Assembly: GCA_938743325.2 (NCBI GenBank)
Contig: OW568885.1
Location: forward strand, 62,001-126,000
Source: Pycnococcus provasolii
Taxonomy: Eukaryota > Chlorophyta > Pseudoscourfieldiophyceae > Pseudoscourfieldiales > Pycnococcaceae
Reading direction: 5' to 3'
DNA: 64,000 nucleotides
The notes under the pieces were generated by a model, which was not told the origin of the DNA, ran no database searches, and was given only the letters and a program-made list of their open reading frames with translations. Below are positions 10,848 through 19,549 of the stretch, piece after piece. Position numbers and translations under genes: made by a program. Positions within the stretch are counted from its first letter, which is position 1; every line of letters starts with the position of its first letter.

Positions 10848-13800
10848 ATGGGGAGTACTAGCAACAACAACGTCGTCACTCTGCACATACGCACGCTGAC
10901 GACGTCTTCCCACCCGCGATCCGTATCCGCTGCTCTTGGGGAGACCATTGGGGACGTGCAGACGCGCGCGTGCAAAGACATAGTGGCAGGCGGATCATGT
11001 AAGGTGCGCTGGTACCATGGAGGCAAGCTCCTGCACGCGTCGGACGATACATCGCAAGTCGCTGCGAAAGGAGGTGCGATCGTCGAAGTAATAAAGAGGA
11101 AACAGCAGAATCTGCAGCCGTCGCCGCAGCCACAGCCGCAGCCGCCGCCGCAGCCACGACAACATCTGCAGCCAATAACGCCACAGCCACCCAAGTCTCC
11201 ACCTGCCGCTCCCCCCGCCGTCGACGACGACAATCCGCCGCTTCCACCCGCGCTTGCATCCTTGTCGTCGTGCTTCGCTCGAGTCAGTGGATACGTCGCG
11301 TTCGTGCAGCAGCAACGTCTTCAGGCGACACTCGCGATGATCAACAGCATGGCGGGAGAGGTGCCCCTCAAGCAGCTCGAGGCGATGTCCACGCTCTGCC
11401 CCGCAGTCATCGGCGTTCGACGCGTCGCGTCGTCCGCAGAAGCACCAGCAGCATCCTCCGTCGTCGTCGACGTGCGCGTGCCTCCACGCGGCCGGACGGC
11501 ACGTGACGCACAGGCGGCTGCGGGAACCGCACCCTTACCCTGGCGCGTTGTTTCAGGTGGCGTGACGGTGGGAGGCGCGGTGTATGCGGGCGACGCTCTG
11601 CTCGTGCAGCCATCCCTCTCTCAAGCCAGCGCCGCATCACAGGATCCAATGGATGCAGCCGAACAGGAGCTTCTGTCTCTCATCCAAGGAGCCAGAGCAA
11701 GCGGCGGCGCCGCCGCATCCGTGCGCGGAGGAGGGGCGGAGTCAGCACTAGCTCTTGCAAGGCGTTGGCGTACGGCATTCGACGCAGGCCTGAATGAGGC
11801 TGCGGACGACATGGCACGACTTGAGGGACGGGCTGACGTCACCCTGGAGCGCTACATCGCGCGCGCGCATGACCGGCGAGGTGACGATACTTCCACACGC
11901 TCACTTCTAGAGCCGCCGCCGCCACCGCCACCACCGCCACCACCACCACCATCATCATCACCACCACCACCACCACCTCCAGCTTCGGAAAACGCACGCA
12001 CTGCAGCCATCGCAAATGTTCCTCAGCGCAAAAACAAACGAAAAACCAAAACAGATGATAACGTTACGCCCGTATGCCGGAGCTGTGATGTGATGAACGT
12101 TCGAAAGTTTATTGATCACATCCTTCAAAAGGGTGCCGTGGGAAATCGAGGACCGGGCCAGATGGTGCATCGCCAGGAACTTCCTGCACGCGTGGCCAAG
12201 TACGACGAAGCGAGCGATACGCTGCCACCACTCGTACGCAGCACGCTCGCCGGTGTGGGCATCAACAGGCTGTACGCCCACCAGGGAAAGGCATTGCATG
12301 CGACGACTGTTCTCAAAAAGCATGTGGTGATCACCACCTCCACGTGCTCGGGTAAGAGTCTGTGTTATCACATCCCAGTGCTTACACGACTCGTTGAGAC
12401 GATGGGCAACTCATCGGCTATCTACATCTACCCCACCAAGGCTCTCGCACAGGACCAGCTTCGATCACTACATGAGCTGTGCCGCTCATGCGAAGCGGCG
12501 GCTGCTTGTGCGAATGGAGCAGATGACGCTTTGAGCCTACAGCGTGCCGTGGGTGTATTCGACGGCGACACGCCTTGGGCAGCCAGAAAGCAGCTTCAGG
12601 ATATTGGGCGCGTCTTTCTGACGAATCCGGACACGCTGCATGCCACGCTGCTTCCGAATCATCGCATGTACGCGGATCTCTTTTCGCGTCTCGAGCTGAT
12701 CGTGGTGGACGAGGCACACGCATATCGCGGAGCATTTGGCAGTCACGTTGCGCTTGTGCTGAGGCGCCTGCTGCGCGTCATGAGCCGGTGCTACGGCCGC
12801 AAGGCACCAGACGACGTGCGTATTGTCGTATCATCCGCGACCATGCGCGATGCGGTGCCCTTTGCCGCAGGTCTGCTTGGTGTACATCCATCGAGGCACG
12901 ACGACTTTGTCCATGTCTGCGACGATGGCAGCCCAAACGCCTCAAAAACTTTCCTGCTTTGGAATCCGCCCTTCAAGGCTGGGGCGAGCGAGGAACGCCG
13001 AGGGAAACGCCGTCAACGCATTCTTGAAGCGGAGGCTATACGAGCACCACCACCAGAAACTGAGGGAAATGTTGCGTTGGCATCGGCAACGGCATCGGAC
13101 AATGCTACTGCGGTAACCAATCTTAGTGCACGGCCGAGCACGCAGGCGCTCGCTCAACTCGCGCAGCTTGAGCGTGAGCGGCAGCGCCGAGAAAGGCGCC
13201 GTGCAAATGACCGTGTGGCGGCTCGTGTTCGCGATTGGGAAGCCGCGCGACGTGCTCGAGGCGTGGCTGCGGCAGCGGCAACGGCAGCGGCGGCGGCGGT
13301 TGCAAATCATGACGTCGACGACGGTGGAGGTGACAATGACGACGACGACGACGACGATATAGGCAAGAAAGCGGCGACAGGAGCAGAGTACGGAGGAACT
13401 TTTGGTGAGCGTCGCGTGAGCCCAATTGCCGAAATGGGAAAGCTGCTTGCTGAGTGCGTCCAACATCGGCTTCGTTGCCTCGCTTTCTGCCGTACAAGGA
13501 AGCTGTCTGAGCTGGTCTGCAGCTATGCACGGGACTTCCTCCAGCTGTGCGATGAGCCTGAACTCGCTCGATCGGTGGCTGCGTATCGTGCAGGATACAC
13601 GGCGAGCGAGCGACGAAGCCTCGAAGGCAGCCTATTCTCTGGTGAGCTTCTTGGTGTCGCCGCAACAAATGCACTTGAATTGGGCATTGACGTTGGCACG
13701 CTTGATGTTACACTGCATCTGGGCTTTCCTGGATCGGCCGCATCTCTCTGGCAGCAGAGCGGCCGCGCAGGACGTCTTCGTGGCGGAGAGATGGGCGATC

Positions 13801-15137
13801 GACACGCGCTGTCCATTTACGTCGCATTCGAGGGACCGCTCGATCAGTACTTTATGCGAACGCCCAGTCGGCTCTTCGACTCTGCCATGGAGCGTGCCTG
13901 CGTGGATCCTGAAAACTTCGCTGTCATGCTGCAGCACCTCCCGCATGCTGCACACGAAGCGACGCTCGTTGTTGACGTTGGCCATGGCAATGAGATCGGT
14001 GATGACGGCAGTGCAGACGATGCGCGGTGGTTTGGCCCGAGAATTTGTGGTGCAGTTGATGTATGCCGCGCGGCGGGTTGGCTGACCACCGCACCGCCGC
14101 CGGATCATCGCGGCGGGTTATGCTACTCAGGTCCGCGCAAGGGAGGCGCAGGTGGTCTACCAGACTTGCCCGTAAACCTGCGCGCGATTGAAGACGAGCC
14201 GACGATACAGATCATAAGATCGGACACGGGTGAACTGCTCGAAGAGCTCGAGAAGAGCAAGGCTGTCTACGCGTTGTACGAGGGCGCGGTGATCCTGCAC
14301 CAAGGCCGATCTTACATTGCAGACTCTGTCCCGGTGGATCTCGGCGCAGCGGCGATGGGAAGCGCATCGCGAGGTTTATCTCACATGTTCCACAAACCTG
14401 GAGACCTTGCGTACGAAAAGTCGCACGCTTCGGCCAGTTCCGGTCTGGTGGCACGCGTGCGCCCGGCGGACATTCTCTACTATACCGCGGCGGTTGAGCA
14501 CAAGGATTTGGAGGTGGTAGGGGGCAATCCACTTTGCCGTGGCACGTACCTCGAAGATGACGAGGTGACGAGAGGTAGCGGAGGAGCGCTCTACGGCCCT
14601 TGCATCTACCGCCAGGTTCTCTCGGGCTATCGAAAGGTGTGGAAGCGCAGCGGCGAGACGTTCGATGTCGTCGAGCTTCCCGAGGCGAAGGCGCCCGTCG
14701 AGTTCGAGACAGTTGCGACTTGGGTAAGGGTGCCGGACACGGCGAGGGCGCTGTGCGAGGCACGCACGCCTGCGCTCGAGTTCCGCGCGGGCCTTCACGC
14801 GGCCAATCACGCGCTGCTTGCTGCACTTCCTCTTTACATTATGGCGGCATCCGGGGATGTGGCGGCGGAGTGCGTGAACAAGCTCGAGACGCGGTACAAG
14901 CCAAGTCGGCTGTTGCTGTATGACAAGCATCCAGGTGGCGTCGGCGTCTGTGCGCAGATCCGACCCATCTTTCGGGAAGTGATGCAGGCGGCCCTCGAGC
15001 TAGTGAGAGCGTGCACGTGTGACCATCCATCTGGATGCCCCACGTGCTGTCAATTTTCCGAGTGCAACCAATACAACGAGGTATTGGATAAAGATGCGGC
15101 GCTAATCGTGTTGACGGAGACACTAGCTTCTATGTAA
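10848..15137 (+). CDS. HRQ1: HRQ1-like RecQ4-family DNA helicase with N-terminal ubiquitin-like domain
   Basis: 1429 residues in one exon. Residues about 6-82 look like a ubiquitin fold, as in plant HRQ1. A Pro run sits near 355-380. The helicase core has motif I TSTCSGKSLCYHIPVL (about residue 499; Cys at the usual small/Ser site), the DEAH box VVDEAHAYRG (about 620), VVSSATM (motif III), NALELGIDVG (motif V) and WQQSGRAGRLRGG (motif VI, about 968). The C-terminal MZB/DUF1998 zinc module is visible as CTCDHPSGCPTCCQFSEC (about 1388-1405). This family is a 3'-5' helicase acting in crosslink repair and telomere upkeep in yeast and plants. An Ala/Arg/Asp-rich insert of about 100 residues (about 745-850) lies between the two RecA lobes. 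The gene ends ATG-TAA, so TGTAA overlaps the stop. Confidence 0.92.
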   Translation: MGSTSNNNVVTLHIRTLTTSSHPRSVSAALGETIGDVQTRACKDIVAGGSCKVRWYHGGKLLHASDDTSQVAAKGGAIVEVIKRKQQNLQPSPQPQPQPPPQPRQHLQPITPQPPKSPPAAPPAVDDDNPPLPPALASLSSCFARVSGYVAFVQQQRLQATLAMINSMAGEVPLKQLEAMSTLCPAVIGVRRVASSAEAPAASSVVVDVRVPPRGRTARDAQAAAGTAPLPWRVVSGGVTVGGAVYAGDALLVQPSLSQASAASQDPMDAAEQELLSLIQGARASGGAAASVRGGGAESALALARRWRTAFDAGLNEAADDMARLEGRADVTLERYIARAHDRRGDDTSTRSLLEPPPPPPPPPPPPPSSSPPPPPPPASENARTAAIANVPQRKNKRKTKTDDNVTPVCRSCDVMNVRKFIDHILQKGAVGNRGPGQMVHRQELPARVAKYDEASDTLPPLVRSTLAGVGINRLYAHQGKALHATTVLKKHVVITTSTCSGKSLCYHIPVLTRLVETMGNSSAIYIYPTKALAQDQLRSLHELCRSCEAAAACANGADDALSLQRAVGVFDGDTPWAARKQLQDIGRVFLTNPDTLHATLLPNHRMYADLFSRLELIVVDEAHAYRGAFGSHVALVLRRLLRVMSRCYGRKAPDDVRIVVSSATMRDAVPFAAGLLGVHPSRHDDFVHVCDDGSPNASKTFLLWNPPFKAGASEERRGKRRQRILEAEAIRAPPPETEGNVALASATASDNATAVTNLSARPSTQALAQLAQLERERQRRERRRANDRVAARVRDWEAARRARGVAAAAATAAAAAVANHDVDDGGGDNDDDDDDDIGKKAATGAEYGGTFGERRVSPIAEMGKLLAECVQHRLRCLAFCRTRKLSELVCSYARDFLQLCDEPELARSVAAYRAGYTASERRSLEGSLFSGELLGVAATNALELGIDVGTLDVTLHLGFPGSAASLWQQSGRAGRLRGGEMGDRHALSIYVAFEGPLDQYFMRTPSRLFDSAMERACVDPENFAVMLQHLPHAAHEATLVVDVGHGNEIGDDGSADDARWFGPRICGAVDVCRAAGWLTTAPPPDHRGGLCYSGPRKGGAGGLPDLPVNLRAIEDEPTIQIIRSDTGELLEELEKSKAVYALYEGAVILHQGRSYIADSVPVDLGAAAMGSASRGLSHMFHKPGDLAYEKSHASASSGLVARVRPADILYYTAAVEHKDLEVVGGNPLCRGTYLEDDEVTRGSGGALYGPCIYRQVLSGYRKVWKRSGETFDVVELPEAKAPVEFETVATWVRVPDTARALCEARTPALEFRAGLHAANHALLAALPLYIMAASGDVAAECVNKLETRYKPSRLLLYDKHPGGVGVCAQIRPIFREVMQAALELVRACTCDHPSGCPTCCQFSECNQYNEVLDKDAALIVLTETLASM

Positions 15138-15327
15138 AATAAGAAACTAAAAACGACGAATATGGCCACTTGATGACGCTCGACAACAACAATGTTTCTT
15201 TTTGTTTTTTAGTCTTATATTTGTAGCATCAACATTCTAAGAATCCTTACACAAACTCTTGCTCCGACGTTGCTGCCGCAGCCTCCTCCGCGGTGCAGCG
15301 GTAGGGGTTTGGGATTCCCCTTGATGA

Positions 15328-15606
15328 TTGGGGGATACCAAGAAACATCAAAATCCGGGTCACGGAGCCTCACCGGAGGCAAGATGGAGTTCAGAGAATT
15401 ACCTCAAAAACGTTATGCGATACTTGAGAAGCCTCGGTGTGTGTCCAGTGCACCGCGGCATCAGGGATGCGGACGACGATTTCGCCTTTGCCGCCAGTGC
15501 CAAGGTGCTTGTGCGAGGAGGAGGAGGTTACTCTAAATTCGTGGCAGATCTTGCGAGAAAGCGAGGTGGCAAGGTGCTCACGCCTCACTTTATGACTGGG
15601 GTTTAA
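15328..15606 (+). pseudogene. Possible C-terminal fragment of a glycosyltransferase-like protein
   Basis: An open frame of about 92 codons, but with no ATG until the middle (NVMRYL). The text YLRSLGVCPVHRGIRDADDD followed by AASAKVLVRGGGGYSKFVAD and RKRGGKVLTPHF recalls the end of capsule or fucosyltransferase-type enzymes, in which a hydrophobic strand, a Gly-rich S/T loop and a GG-V-P strand come in this order. No upstream exon is visible between it and HRQ1. It could be a decayed gene copy or the last exon of a missed gene. The likeness is from pattern memory only. Confidence 0.25.
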
Positions 15607-15653
15607 CAAAAACTTGTCATATCATTTGTTACATACCAGAATCTCAAGACATG

Positions 15654-18600
15654 CTAAGCACGTCGCCGCCTCGACGACCGCGATGACGACTGCGAATCAT
15701 CCTCGCCTCCTTCTCCACCTTCTAACTCTGGAGGAAGCTCCGTAAGACTCTTCAACAAACCACCAAAGCCGCGGAAGACTGCCGTGGCGCCAGCCGTCAC
15801 GACGGCATCGGCACGCTCCGCTAGCTTACTCACGTCAACGCCCTGAGATGGTGCAGCAGCGGCAAGGCGGTCGAGCGGATTGCTCTTCTCATTCTTGTCC
15901 ACCACATCGTCGCCTGTGTCGCCGAGGTCCAGGTCCAGGTCTTCATCGTCCCATCCGGATGCGTTGGGCGGTTTGCTTGTCTCGTCATTTCCCGCGACAT
16001 TGCCGCCTGTGTCGCCGAGGTCCAAGTCCAGATCATCATCACCCCATCCGGATGCATCGGGTCGATTGCTCGTCTCATCTTTTCCCGCCACATCGCCGCC
16101 TGTGTCGCCGAGGTCCAAGTCAAGATCATCATTGTCCCAGCCACTGTCGTCCCAACCACTGGCATGACTCCCCGGATCATTCATCTTAGAAGAATGTGCC
16201 TGCGACGACCGCAAATCTACATCTGCCACCTGCGCGCGAGAGGTCGATCGCTTGCTCGGCGCTGGCGCGGGCTGTTCCATTAGCGACATCTGCGACGATC
16301 GCGCCTCCGCATCTGCCACCTGCGCGAGAGAGGATGCAAGCTCGCTCTGAGCAGACGCGAGCTGCTCCTTCAGCGACGCCACCTCCGCGCTCGCGCCCTC
16401 AGACGCCTGCGATGATCGCGCCTCAGCATCTGCCACCTGCGCGAGAGAGGATGCAAGCTCGCTCTGAGCGGACGCGAGCTGCTCCTTCAGCGACGCCACC
16501 TCCGCGCTCGCGCCCTCAGACGCCTGCGATGATCGCGCCTCCGCATCTGCCACCTGCGCGAGAGAGGATGCAAGCTCGCTCTGAGCAGACGCGAGCTGCT
16601 CCTTCAGCGACGCCACCTCCGCGCTCGCGCCCTCAGACGCCTGCGACGATCGCGCCTCCGCATCTGCCACCTGCGCGAGAGAGGATGCAAGCTCGCTCTG
16701 AGCAGACGCGAGCTGCTCCTTCAGTGACGCCACCTCCGCGCTCGCGCCCTCAGACGCCTGCGACGGTCGCGCCTCCGCATCCTGGAGCTTGGCGTGTAGC
16801 TCGGCCTCGCTCTTCTTCGCCGCCTCCAGCTCAGTCTCGAGAGACTTGAGCTTCTTCGCCGCGGTCTTATTACTGCTCTTCAACTGCTTTTCGCTCGACG
16901 CAGCATTCTCAGCAGCCTCCAGTGCCTCCTTCGCACGATGCTCTGCCGACGCGAGGTTCTCCCGAGCTGTGTTGAGCTCGGCCTCGAGGCGTTTCACTGC
17001 AGTATCCGCATCCGAGAGCTGAGATGATCGCGCCTCCGCATCTGCCACCTGCGCGAGAGAGGATGCAAGCTCGCTCTGAGCAGACGCGAGCTGCTCCTTC
17101 AGCGACGCCACCTCCGCGCTCGCGCCCTCAGACGCCTGCGATGATCGCGCCTCAGCATCTGCCACCTGCGCGAGAGAGGATGCAAGCTCGCTCTGAGCGG
17201 ACGCGAGCTGCTCCTTCAGCGACGCCACCTCCGCGCTCGCGCCCTCAGACGCCTGCGACGATCGCGCCTCAGCATCTGCCACCTGCGCGAGAGAGGATGC
17301 AAGCTCGCTCTGAGCAGACGCGAGCTGCTCCTTCAGCGACGCCACCTCCGCGCTCGCGCCCTCAGACGCCTGCGACGATCGCGCCTCCGCATCTGCCACC
17401 TGCGCGAGAGAGGATGCAAGCTCGCTCTGAGCGGACGCGAGCTGCTCCTTCAGCGACGCCACCTCCGCGCTCGCGCCCTCAGACGCCTGCGACGATCGCG
17501 CCTCCGCATCTGCCACCTGCGCGAGAGAGGATGCAAGCTCGCTCTGAGCAGACGCGAGCTGCTCCTTCAGCGAAGCCACCTCCGCGCTCGCGCCCTCAGA
17601 CGCCTGCGACGATCGCGCCTCCGCATCTGCCACCTGCGCGAGAGAGGATGCAAGCTCGCTCTGAGCAGACGCGAGCTGCTCCTTCAGCGACGCCACCTCC
17701 GCGCTCGCGCCCTCAGACGCCTGCGACGATCGCGCCTCCGCATCTGCCACCTGCGCGAGAGAGGATGCAAGCTCGCTCTGAGCAGACGCGAGCTGCTCCT
17801 TCAGCGACGCCACCTCCGCGCTCGCGCCCTCAGACGCCTGCGACGGTCGCGCCTCCGCATCCTGGAGCTTGGCGTGTAGCTCGGCCTCGCTCTTCTTCGC
17901 CGCCTCCAGCTCAGTCTCGAGAGACTTGAGCTTCTTCGCCGCGGTCTTATTACTGCTCTTCAACTGCTTTTCGCTCGACGCAGCATTCTCAGCAGCCTCC
18001 ATTGCCTCCTTCGCACGATGCTCTGCCGACGCGAGGTTCTCCCGAGCTGTGTTGAGCTCGGCCTCGAGGCGTTTCACTGCAGTATCCGCATCCGAGAGCT
18101 GAGATGATCGCGCCTCCGCATCTGCCACCTGCGCGAGAGAGGATGCAAGCTCGCTCTGAGCAGACGCGAGCTGCTCCTTCAGCGAAGCCACCTCCGCGCT
18201 CGCGCCCTCAGACGCCTGCGACGATCGCGCCTCCGCATCCTGGAGCTTGGCGTGTAACTCGGCCTGGCTCTTCTTCGCCGCCTCCAGCTCAGACTCAAGA
18301 GATTTGCGCTTCTTCAAAGCAGCCTTGAGCTTCTCCTTGGCTGCCTTCGCATCTGCTTCTAGTTCCTGCTCACGCTCATTTGCTCCTGCAGTTGACGCCT
18401 CGACAGCTGTTGCAGCCCGACTTTCCGCCGCCGTGAGCTTCGCCTCTGTTTCCGCCAGCTTTGCAGCCGTTTCCTCCTGTTTCTTCTGCGTTGTCTGCAA
18501 CTTAGTTTCCAGCGTCTTGTGCTTTTTCTCCGCCGTCTTGAGCTTCTCTTTTGCTGCCGACGCTTCAGTCTGCGCTTCGTCCAGCTGTGATTGCAACTCT

Positions 18601-19373
18601 TCTGCGAGTTCTTCCGCCGTCTCACCCTCTTTCACGCGCCGCAACGATTCCTTCTGCGCAGCCTCGAGCTGCTCCTTTGCACTTCTCAGCGCGTCGTTAG
18701 CATTGCTCGCGTCGGCGCGCGCCTGCGTGAGCTGCGTCTCCGCAGCCTCCGCACGCTCTGCCGTATTCGCCTGTGCTTCCGCGAGCGCGTTGTGTTGCTC
18801 CTGCAAGCTCTTGAGTTTGTCGCTGGCATGGTTGGCGTCGGCGCGCGCCTGCGTGAGCTGCGTCTCCGCAGCCTCCGCACGCTCTGCCGTATTCGCCTGT
18901 GCTTCCGCGAGCGCGTTGTGTTGCTCCTGCAAGCTCTTGAGTTTGTCGCTGGCATGGTTGGCGTCGGCGCGCGCCTGCGTGAGCTGCGTCTCCGCAGCCT
19001 CCGCACGCTCTGCCGTATTCGCCTGTGCTTCCGCGAGCGCGTTGTGTTGCTCCTGCAAGCTCTTGAGTTTGTCGCTGGCATGGTTGGCGTCGTTTATCGC
19101 CTTGGCGAGCTGTTCGTTTCTGATGAAGCGCAGAGGCGGCGCGCACGCGAGCGGCGGGTCAGAAACGGAACCAGCAGCATGAGAAACATCGGAAGCAGCG
19201 TGTTCGCGTAGTTTCGCTATCAGTGCGTCTTTCTCGCGTATTAACAACACTAAGTCACTAGACTGTACTTCTAATAATCGCAAAGAAGCGAGTTCTTCAT
19301 CCACCACGACATTGTTGTTGTCACTCCTCGTGGGGTGGTCGGAAACGTTTTCCATGGCGTCCCCCATGGCCAT
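15654..19373 (-). CDS. Giant repetitive coiled-coil protein with acidic C-terminal repeats
   Basis: 1239 residues, single exon, almost wholly Ala/Glu/Lys/Gln-rich coiled coil. In order: residues about 95-220 hold three 42-residue repeats (QEQHNALAEAQANTAERAEA core). Then comes unique coiled coil, then a 39-residue unit (core EVASLKEQLASAQSELASSL) in blocks of 1, 7 and 4 copies, parted by two near-identical 87-residue spacers (LSDADTAVKRLEAELNTARE...). The tail has three acidic repeats with DDLDLDLGDTGGD, then a short hydrophobic stretch (VVTAGATAVFRGFGGLLKSL) and a basic end RSSRRRRA. The start is the ATG at 19373; the open frame begins two codons earlier at a TTG. No known family is recognised. 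The shape recalls golgin, kinectin or flagellar filament proteins, but nothing fixes the role. TTACA at 15630 gives a TGTAA about 20 nt past the stop. Confidence 0.85.
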   Translation of the reverse strand: MAMGDAMENVSDHPTRSDNNNVVVDEELASLRLLEVQSSDLVLLIREKDALIAKLREHAASDVSHAAGSVSDPPLACAPPLRFIRNEQLAKAINDANHASDKLKSLQEQHNALAEAQANTAERAEAAETQLTQARADANHASDKLKSLQEQHNALAEAQANTAERAEAAETQLTQARADANHASDKLKSLQEQHNALAEAQANTAERAEAAETQLTQARADASNANDALRSAKEQLEAAQKESLRRVKEGETAEELAEELQSQLDEAQTEASAAKEKLKTAEKKHKTLETKLQTTQKKQEETAAKLAETEAKLTAAESRAATAVEASTAGANEREQELEADAKAAKEKLKAALKKRKSLESELEAAKKSQAELHAKLQDAEARSSQASEGASAEVASLKEQLASAQSELASSLAQVADAEARSSQLSDADTAVKRLEAELNTARENLASAEHRAKEAMEAAENAASSEKQLKSSNKTAAKKLKSLETELEAAKKSEAELHAKLQDAEARPSQASEGASAEVASLKEQLASAQSELASSLAQVADAEARSSQASEGASAEVASLKEQLASAQSELASSLAQVADAEARSSQASEGASAEVASLKEQLASAQSELASSLAQVADAEARSSQASEGASAEVASLKEQLASAQSELASSLAQVADAEARSSQASEGASAEVASLKEQLASAQSELASSLAQVADAEARSSQASEGASAEVASLKEQLASAQSELASSLAQVADAEARSSQASEGASAEVASLKEQLASAQSELASSLAQVADAEARSSQLSDADTAVKRLEAELNTARENLASAEHRAKEALEAAENAASSEKQLKSSNKTAAKKLKSLETELEAAKKSEAELHAKLQDAEARPSQASEGASAEVASLKEQLASAQSELASSLAQVADAEARSSQASEGASAEVASLKEQLASAQSELASSLAQVADAEARSSQASEGASAEVASLKEQLASAQSELASSLAQVADAEARSSQASEGASAEVASLKEQLASAQSELASSLAQVADAEARSSQMSLMEQPAPAPSKRSTSRAQVADVDLRSSQAHSSKMNDPGSHASGWDDSGWDNDDLDLDLGDTGGDVAGKDETSNRPDASGWGDDDLDLDLGDTGGNVAGNDETSKPPNASGWDDEDLDLDLGDTGDDVVDKNEKSNPLDRLAAAAPSQGVDVSKLAERADAVVTAGATAVFRGFGGLLKSLTELPPELEGGEGGEDDSQSSSRSSRRRRA
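16290..18215. repeat. Nested 117-bp repeats inside the coiled-coil gene
   Basis: 117-bp units (39 codons) form blocks at 16290-16757 (4 copies), 17019-17837 (7 copies) and 18099-18215 (1 copy). The spacers at 16758-17018 and 17838-18098 are 261 bp each and differ by one visible base (a Leu/Met codon change). Spacer plus seven units gives a 1080-bp period. Confidence 0.93.
18714..19091. repeat. Three 126-bp repeats in the coiled-coil gene
   Basis: Three essentially identical 126-bp units (42 codons each, multiples of the heptad) in tandem. They encode the N-terminal repeat block of the minus-strand coiled-coil protein. Confidence 0.93.
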
Positions 19374-19549
19374 TTTCAAAAGGGGGGAATAATAAATGAA
19401 TCCTCCTCCTCTGGATAATAGGAAACACCTTCTGGCATATATCTGGGGATCCGTCGTTGTCGCTATGTCGCTATCGTTTTTCTACCCCAAAGGTTCCCCC
19501 CTTTTCTCATCTGCTTCTCCCCCTCACTCAAGGGGCGATCCCTATTATA

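Noticed and set aside
17024-17929. 301-codon plus-strand frame made of repeated Ala/Arg/Pro units
   Set aside because: It is the antisense of the 117-bp repeats of the coiled-coil gene; the period is a multiple of three, so all frames stay open.
18247-19182. 311-codon Ser/Ala/Cys-rich plus frame
   Set aside because: Antisense to the coiled-coil gene; its composition is the complement of Ala/Glu/Lys codons.
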